Origin: Microcebus murinus
Lineage: Eukaryota > Chordata > Mammalia > Primates > Cheirogaleidae
Direction: 5' to 3'
Length of the DNA stretch: 64,000 bases
Assembly: GCF_040939455.1 (NCBI RefSeq)
Contig: NC_134119.1
Span: 2,740,501-2,804,500 of the forward strand
Positions 58,310 to 64,000 of the stretch are shown piece by piece. A program made the position numbers and the translations under genes. How positions within the stretch are numbered: position 1 is the stretch's first letter; every line of letters starts with the position of its first letter. Below the pieces are notes generated by a model. It did not search any database, had not been told where the DNA came from, and worked only from the letters and a program-made list of their open reading frames with translations.

Positions 58310-58430
58310 CTGGGCGGGTGTTTCCTACAGATTCTCGGGCCCCAGGCCAGGACTGCTGAGTCAGAAACGCTGGGCTGAGCCCAGGTGGTTCCTAAGCTCA
58401 CTCGAGTCCGGGAGTCATCACACTGTTCAC
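58310..58430. mobile_element. MER5-like hAT fragment
   Basis: 'agattctcgggccccaggccaggactgctgagtcagaaacgctgggctgagcccaggtgg' resembles the middle of a MER5-type element. The termini are not preserved. Confidence 0.5.
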
Positions 58431-58439
58431 AGGGCCACC

Positions 58440-58625
58440 GTCCTCACAAGCTCTCTCACTTGCTCCCAGGGCTCCTCTCCTGCCTGGGAGCGTCCGGGTA
58501 CCTCCAGGAGGGCAGGGGCCTCGGGCTTCTCATCCTCACTGGCTCTGCAGTGCCCAGAGCCAGGCAAGCCACGCGGCAAGAGCTCAGTAAATATTTGTGG
58601 AGCGGATTACTGGGTTTACGTTGTA
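58440..58625 (+). repeat. L2 3'-end fragment, sense
   Basis: 'ctccaggagggcaggggcctcgggcttctcatcctcactggctctgcagtgcccagagccaggcaagcc' and 'agagctcagtaaatatttgtgg' follow the L2 3' terminus. Confidence 0.75.
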
Positions 58626-59555
58626 GAAACCACCGAGAAGGCACCACGCTATGAAGAAGAAAGGTCAGAACAGCATGCCCCATCCTTGAGAGCCCACGCG
58701 TTGGCGGAAAGGTCCTTGTCACACGGCGTGGTGCGTGCAGAGACGGGAGCACCCGGGAAGCCGGCACTGGAGGCACGTGGCCTGCCCCAACCCTGGACGC
58801 AGCGCTGCCCGGTCCCGTCTGCCCTGCGAGAACGGAAGGCCCCTGTGTGCCCGGACCTCGCTGGGCCCCTGCAGAGCATCGCCAGTTCGTGGCACCAGGG
58901 CAGTGCCTCGCACCGAGACGCTGTGAGTAAAAGCGAGGGGAACGAGAGGGTGCGCGTGGAACGGGAGGCAGCGGCTAGCGATAAGGCCAGGTTTGGATTC
59001 TTTCACGTCAGCGTGGGCGTCTGGACAGAGGACACAGCAAGAGCAGAAGCCCTGCGTCGTGACGGGTTGAGGAGGCGGCGAGGGGGTGGGGGGTGGACCT
59101 GGGAGCGCCCTGCTGGTTGGGTGGTGGAGGGACCGGCAAAGCCTCGGTCTAGCCGGGGCGCGTCATCCCAAACCGGGCAGAGCCTGCCGGGGGCTTCCGC
59201 ACGACCCCAGGGATTGACTTCCTGGGCACAACTCCACGCGGAGGGTGCGGGATGCCGGGGACGATGAGGTGGCATGATGAGACAGCTGGGGGCACCCGAG
59301 AGCAGGCAGGACGGGCCTTCCCTGCAGACAAGGACCGCACCGAGCAAGAGGAAGCTCGGCCAGGGGCCAGCTGCCGCGTCCCACATTGACTCTGGATGTC
59401 AGGGCTGGTTTGAGCTCTGCTGGAAACCTTGCAGTGGGGGTATTTAGTGGCTCCAAAGCCATGAGCTAAATTATTTGAACGTGTTCCACAGAGCAGCGAA
59501 TAATTTGAGAGGGATTCACCGTGTGCATCAGCAGCCGGGCTCTGGGGTGCTAATG
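58626..59555. other. Unassigned GC-rich sequence within a long open frame
   Basis: CpG-rich, with no recognised gene. A 373-codon plus-strand frame (58146-59267) crosses this stretch, but its first half is hAT and L2 repeat sequence, which argues against a coding gene. Confidence 0.45.
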
Positions 59556-60480
59556 TGAAAACACGTCTCCCTTCGGTGAATTCCCAGTAAAGGATTTTGC
59601 ACACTTCTATTTCTCTAAGATCTAAAAAATCCATCAATAAATCTTTTTATTATCGAATCTATTCTAACTCAATAGGATCCCTAGGGGTGAAATGTTCATG
59701 TGAGTAACAAACATGTATATTCTATGCCCGGATACATGTATGTGCATATATGTGACATGGAGCATGCATTGTTATAAATAAAATTACACCAAAACCTAAA
59801 GCATTTTTTTTTCCTCCTTATCAAAAATGCACTGAGTCATAGCTTAGTGAATATATTCAGTGATCTAAGCTATTCATTAAAGGTAATAGGACAGAAAAAT
59901 AACTTTCTATACACAGGCATTCCAACATGTTATGTTTTAGAGTCCTTGCTAAATCATATTGTCAGAGTTCACTTTATTTTACTATCGAGTCAATGTAAAA
60001 AAATGAACTCTCTCTCTCTCTCTCTCAGAAATTTCTCTCTCTAATACTCAGGACCCGCTCTGCTAAGTTTAATACCGAGATAGTTCCGGGCTTAATTTAC
60101 TCCTTGGAACAAGCCATTAAGTATGCATTGCTGCTTTGCGCCTTCTCTCTGAACCATTCCCTTTTTTTTTTTTAATATACAACCACATAGTAATGGTCTC
60201 CAAGGACAGGATTTTATCAGGGTTTGGTATTTAACAGAAATTCATGATGTCTAATTTGTGTGCCCATCCAGAGTCTCTCGTATGACATGCAGGTATTTTG
60301 CTTTCATTAAAAAGTCAACCATATGGCCATTCAGATGATATTTCCGCCTACATTGATGGATTGAGAATTAATAAAAGTGATTGCATTATTTAACAGATGC
60401 AGTAGTTCTATCATCACAAGGTGAATGCAGTCACTTTGAGGTCAAGAAATGATAAGGCCATGGGGGACTGTCCTGGCCAG
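59556..60480. promoter_or_regulatory. AT-rich low-repeat island, candidate conserved non-coding sequence
   Basis: About 900 bp of AT-rich sequence has no recognised interspersed repeat. It holds a (TC)n run at 60008-60028 and an alternating purine-pyrimidine patch at 59700-59770. The part from 60180 to 60480 has even composition and repeated TAAT/ATTA cores (gagaattaataaaag, gtctaatttgtg). The role is inferred only from appearance. Confidence 0.3.
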
Positions 60481-61085
60481 CTATACGAGCACATTCAGCC
60501 TTTCTGAGAATTCGTGTGTGTGACTAAACGCTGGGGCGGGCACAGGCGGGCAAGCTTCACTCATTGCACACGACTTACACTGCCTCCCAACTCCAAGATG
60601 CCTGTGATGCAGACCGATTCTAATTTAAAATGCTGAAAGAAACATCAATACAAATCAATAAAAGAAATGCAATATTGAAAAGACAAATAAATAATGAGTA
60701 AGAAAAAAAAATGTTTACTTCTTAGTAAATTTTGTTTCAGAGCAGCAAAAACATGCACTTTTTCCCCCCAATGGAAAGACCCAGAATTCACATGGTAATT
60801 CACCATAAAATGAATTATGGTATTCACCATAAAATACAGGAAGCAAAGAGCATCAAATTAGGAGGAATGTCAAACACAGCAAATGCAAAAACTAAACTGA
60901 ACAGTCAGGAAAACCCCCAGAGCCCACATCAAAGCCCAGCCCCGGCACGCCAACGGTAGAGGGGCAGCTGTTTGAGCTCTGGCCACAGTCTGTCATTCAT
61001 TCATTCGCCCAAGTAACAGGATCGGGAACGAATCATGATGCAGCCCCTGCTACGCTGCAGCCCCTTGTCATAAACAAAGTAACAT
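60481..61085. other. Unassigned sequence
   Basis: An A9 tract lies near 60702-60710, a near-duplicate 'attcaccataaaat' pair at about 60797 and 60821, and a cattcattcatt run at 60992-61005. No gene was recognised. Confidence 0.45.
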
Positions 61086-61087
61086 AC

Positions 61088-61552
61088 CACTGCACGGTGA
61101 CATTTGCAGATCTCTTGCTTAAAACCCACCAACGGCTCCACACTGCACTTCTCTAATAGAGCCATGTTTTCCCAACCTCCCTCTCTATCCTCACCTTGCC
61201 CACTCTCTAGCAACCTGCCCCCACCACCATGCTGATCTTCGCTGGCTCCCAGCTCCAAACTCACTCTAACCACGGGGACTTTGCACTGGCTGTTCTCTCT
61301 GCCTAAAATGGCTTTTTCCCCCTTGACTGTAGGGCTGACTCGCTGAATCCCACCTTACTCTGCTCTATTTCCTTTGTAATGTTTGTCTCTATCTTAAAGA
61401 ACTGTTTAGTGTTTATTGTGTTTATTTAACAACCCCTTTACTATTCTAAGCTCCATGAAAGAAAGGATTCTGTCTGTCTGTCTGTCCTATATTTTAAACA
61501 CTGTCTATTCCCAGTTCTTAAACGTATGATTGGCACATAAAGGGTGCTCAAT
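61088..61552 (+). repeat. L2 LINE 3' portion, sense
   Basis: The segment is collinear with L2: 'cagatctcttgcttaaaacccaccaacggctcc', 'ggggactttgcactggctgttctctctgcc', 'ctaagctccatgaaagaaaggattctgtctgtctg', and the terminal 'ttggcacataaagggtgctcaata'. It ends exactly where the purine array begins. Confidence 0.85.
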
Positions 61553-62215
61553 AGGAAGGAAGGAAGGAAGGAAGGAAGGAAGGAAGGAAGGAAGGAAGGA
61601 AGGAAGGAAGGGAGGGAGGGAGGGAGGGAGGGAGGGAGGGAGGGAGGGAGGGAGGAAGGAGAAGGAAAGGAGGAAGGAAGGAAGGAAGGAAGGAAGGAAG
61701 GAAGGAAGGAAGGAAGGAAGGAAGGGAGGGAGGGAGGGAGGGAGGGAGGGAAGGAGGGAGGGAGGGAGGAAGGAAGGGAGGGAGGGAGGGAGGAAGGAGA
61801 AGGAAAGGAGGAAGGAAAGAAGGAAGGAAGGAAGGAAGGAAGGAAGGAAGGAAGGAAGGAAGGAAGGAAGGAAGGGAGGGAGGAAGGGAGGAGAAGGAAG
61901 GAAGGAAGGAAGGAAGGAAGGAAGGAAGGAAGGAAGGAAGGAAGGAAGGGAGGGAGGGAGGGAGGGAGGGAGGGAGGGAGGGAGGAGAAGGAAGGAAGGA
62001 AGGAAGGAAGGAAGGAAGGAAGGAAGGAAGGAAGGAAGGAAGGAAGGGAGGGAGGGAGGGAGGGAGGGAGGGAGGGAGGGAGGGAGGGAGGAGAAGGAAG
62101 GAAGGAAGGAAGGAAGGAAGGAAGGAAGGAAGGAAGGAAGGAAGGAAGGGAGGGAGGGAGGGAGGGAGGGAGGGAGGGAGGGAGGGAGGGAGGGAGGGAG
62201 GGAGGGAGGGAGGGA
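61553..62215. repeat. 663-nt purine-only (GGAA)n/(GGGA)n array with higher-order structure
   Basis: No C or T occurs between 61553 and 62215. The array consists of six composite units. Each has a GGAA block (about 13-15 tetramers), then a GGGA block of variable length, and units 1-5 close with a short 'ggaggagaagg' or 'ggagaaggaaagg' spacer. GGAA blocks start at about 61554, 61671, 61811, 61894, 61988 and 62095. It can form triplex (H-DNA) and G-quadruplex. The apparent 251-residue frame across it is a repeat artefact. Confidence 0.97.
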
Positions 62216-62289
62216 CTTAAATAGCTACATAATTGCTAAATGCAAAACATGGATGAAATTAATTAGGTGCTTTGAGAGCAAATGAGGAC

Positions 62290-62420
62290 AGGTGGCGAGT
62301 CCAGGGAGCCTACTCTCAGAGGAGGTGATCTTCATGCCAAATCTTGAACAAAACAAAGGAGAGACCCACCATCTATGCTCAGATCTGGGAGAAGGAAGAC
62401 GCCGCAACAGGTGAAGAAAG
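62290..62420 (-). repeat. L2 fragment, antisense
   Basis: 'ctctcagaggaggtgatcttcatgccaaatcttgaa' followed by 'agatctgggagaagg' matches antisense L2. Confidence 0.5.
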
Positions 62421-63092
62421 CTGGTGCCTTCAGCACCCACCCAGGAGATGCGCCCATAGCCCTGACGCTCCAGCCCCGTCCTCCTTGCTCGGTGCGCCCT
62501 TCCCCGGTTCCCTCTCGCAGCCTCGGGCTGGGGTCTGCAACTGCTTCAGCTCTGACATGAGTCCTCTGAGCTCACCGCCCACTCTCTGTCCAGCATGGTT
62601 GCTTAATTGCTCCTCGGTCACCTCCAGCCTCACAGCCCTCTCCTTTCTCTGTTTCTTTTATTCTCAGTTCCAGGGTCCACGCGCCCGACCCTGCACTTAT
62701 CTCACCTGGCTGGATAACCTGGATGCTCGATGGGTCGAACCATCTCATCTCTCCATGACAACAGCCCGAAAGCCAAGCCTTGCCGTGGAAAGCCCCATGG
62801 TGGAGAAGGCTGAGTTCACGGTCGGAGAGTTCAGTCGCCAGCGCGGTCGCTTTCTCACCCTGTGTCCTGGCTGGCTCTCGCACCACCTCCACAGTGTCTA
62901 ACGTTCCCCACCCCTCTCTTCGGGGAAGGAAACTTCCATGCATTCCCTCTTTTCCTCTCTTCTTCAGGCATAACTTCATCTCCTTCTCAAAGACTGGAGG
63001 GGAAGCTACCTTTCCAATCATTTCTGTAAAAGTATCCATCCTCCTTCTTCCTTTCTCCCTGTTTGCTAAGATTGAGATGTTTCTCTGAGAAC
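62421..63092. other. Unassigned sequence
   Basis: Pyrimidine-rich plus strand with no confident repeat or gene. A 185-residue frame (62344-62901) begins in the L2 fragment and has no domain. Confidence 0.45.
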
Positions 63093-63093
63093 A

Positions 63094-63225
63094 TTCGTCT
63101 CTCTGTATCCTCGGGGGACTGGGTCCAGGACACGCTGGGATACTGAAATCTGCAGGTGCTCAAGTTTCCCCGTCGGCCCTCCACATCTGGGAATGGAGAG
63201 CCCGTGGACACGGGGGGCCGGCGGT
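63094..63225. mobile_element. Tigger/MER2-like DNA transposon remnant, internally deleted
   Basis: 'ctctgtatcctcgggggactgggtccaggaca' and 'gatactgaaatctgcaggtgctcaag' match the left end of MER2-type elements. They join directly to a 'cgtcggccctccacatctggg' right-end-like part. Most of the interior is missing. Confidence 0.55.
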
Positions 63226-63301
63226 GTGTCCTGGGCCGGACCTTCTACCCTGGATGCCATCGCACCTTGCCCATTCAGAGACCTTACACCATGGACAGTG
63301 T

Positions 63302-64000
63302 TTTCTTTCTTTCTTTCTAGATTTATTTTTATTGAGCTATAATTCACATACTATAAAATCGCCTTGTTAAAGTGTTCAATTCAGTGGCTTTTCGTATATT
63401 CACATGTTGTGCCACCGCCACTATCTAAGACACACTAGTTCGCCACCCCTAAAAGAAACCTGTGTCCATTAGCAGTCACTCCCATCTGCTGCCTCCCCAC
63501 GGGCCCTGGCAACAAATAATCTATTTTCTGTCTCTATGTATTGTGCCTATTCTGGACATTTCCTGTACATTGAATTGTATAATATTTGGGCTTTTGTGTC
63601 TGGATTCTTTCACTTAGCATCACGTTTCCAAGATTCATCCATGGTGCAACATGTAGCAGGGCATTACTCTTTTATTTATGGTGAAACAACACTTAATGGT
63701 GCAGATATGCCACGTTTATTCAGCCATTCCTCTGTTGAAGGACATTTGGAACAATGGGATAGTTTCTATTTTTGGCCACTATAAACAATGCTGCCAAGGA
63801 CATTCCTGTGCAGGCTTTCTGTGAGCGTATGTTTTCATTTCTCTCATGTGTGTCCCTAGGAACGGAATTGCCAGGTTATATAGTGACTCTACACGTAACC
63901 TTTTGAGGAACCCCCAGACTGTTTTTCAAAGCGGCTGGACCGTTTTACAATCCCATCAGCATCATATAACATTCCAATTTCTTCACGTCCTCACCAATAC
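63302..64000 (-). mobile_element. Old L1 (L1M) 3' UTR and ORF2 end, antisense, cut by window edge
   Basis: After a tttc tract (63302-63319), antisense L1M runs to the end of the window: 'gagctataattcacatactataaaatc', 'ctgtctctatgtattgtgcctattctgg', 'ttcagccattcctctgttgaaggac', 'ccatcagcatcatataacattccaatttc'. It continues beyond the window. Confidence 0.85.

Noticed and set aside
58146..59267. 373-codon plus-strand frame, the longest outside the purine array
   Set aside because: Its first half reads through MER5-like and L2 repeat sequence, composition is GC-rich (which lengthens chance frames), other frames overlap it, and no domain or splice context is visible.
61530..62285. 251-residue plus-strand frame rich in K, E, G and R
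   Set aside because: It is a direct translation of the GGAA/GGGA array; a 226-residue frame runs in parallel in another phase. No non-repeat coding content.

Overview
This window looks like non-coding nuclear DNA from a strepsirrhine primate, most likely a lemuriform. I found no protein-coding gene, rRNA or tRNA that I can support. The main clue to the organism is the Alu elements at 17125-17464, 44139-44467 and 50247-50568. They carry the extra linker between the two monomers (the 'attggccaac' motif beside an A-rich stretch) and the '...cctagcactctgggaggc...' variants that I associate with lemur Alus. An older AluJ-like copy lies at 15989-16322. L1 3' ends of a lemur-like type occur at 10553, 14325 and 52400. 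Ancient mammalian repeats (MIR, L2, L1M, MLT1/MST LTRs, hAT and mariner remnants) fill much of the rest.

Layout. 1-9 kb: mostly unique, locally CpG-rich sequence with short tandem repeats, a possible promoter or exon around 5.0-5.8 kb, a run of MIR/L2 fragments, and two head-to-head MLT1-type LTRs (7.7-8.9 kb). 9-15 kb: unique sequence with a CA repeat, a twin-primed (5'-inverted) L1 and an oppositely oriented L1 tail. 15.6-18.9 kb: a decayed antisense L1 interrupted by two Alus and one sense L1. Target-site duplications are visible for each insertion. 19-29.8 kb: mixed MIR/L2/hAT remnants, two 16-bp minisatellites, a CpG-rich block (23.5-24.3 kb) and largely unique sequence. 29.8-37.2 kb: an AT-rich block built almost wholly of old sense-strand L1M copies, with a HSMAR2-like mariner inside one of them.

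37-64 kb: GC-richer sequence with more Alu, L2, MIR and MaLR LTR copies. It holds a possible minus-strand LTR promoter (39.4-40.1 kb), a near-identical 139-bp local repeat of an MST-type LTR end (47.0 and 48.3 kb), and several AT-rich low-repeat islands that resemble conserved non-coding elements (45.6, 54.1 and 59.6-60.5 kb). It also holds an uninterrupted 663-nt purine-only array (61,553-62,215), and ends in an antisense L1M that runs off the window edge.

No genes can be shown to work together here. The interest lies in transposon stratigraphy, repeat expansion seeded on L2 tails, local sequence duplication, and candidate regulatory islands in an apparently gene-free interval. Repeat family names come from remembered consensus sequences, not from a search. 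Boundaries are approximate unless a target-site duplication or exact repeat edge is stated.
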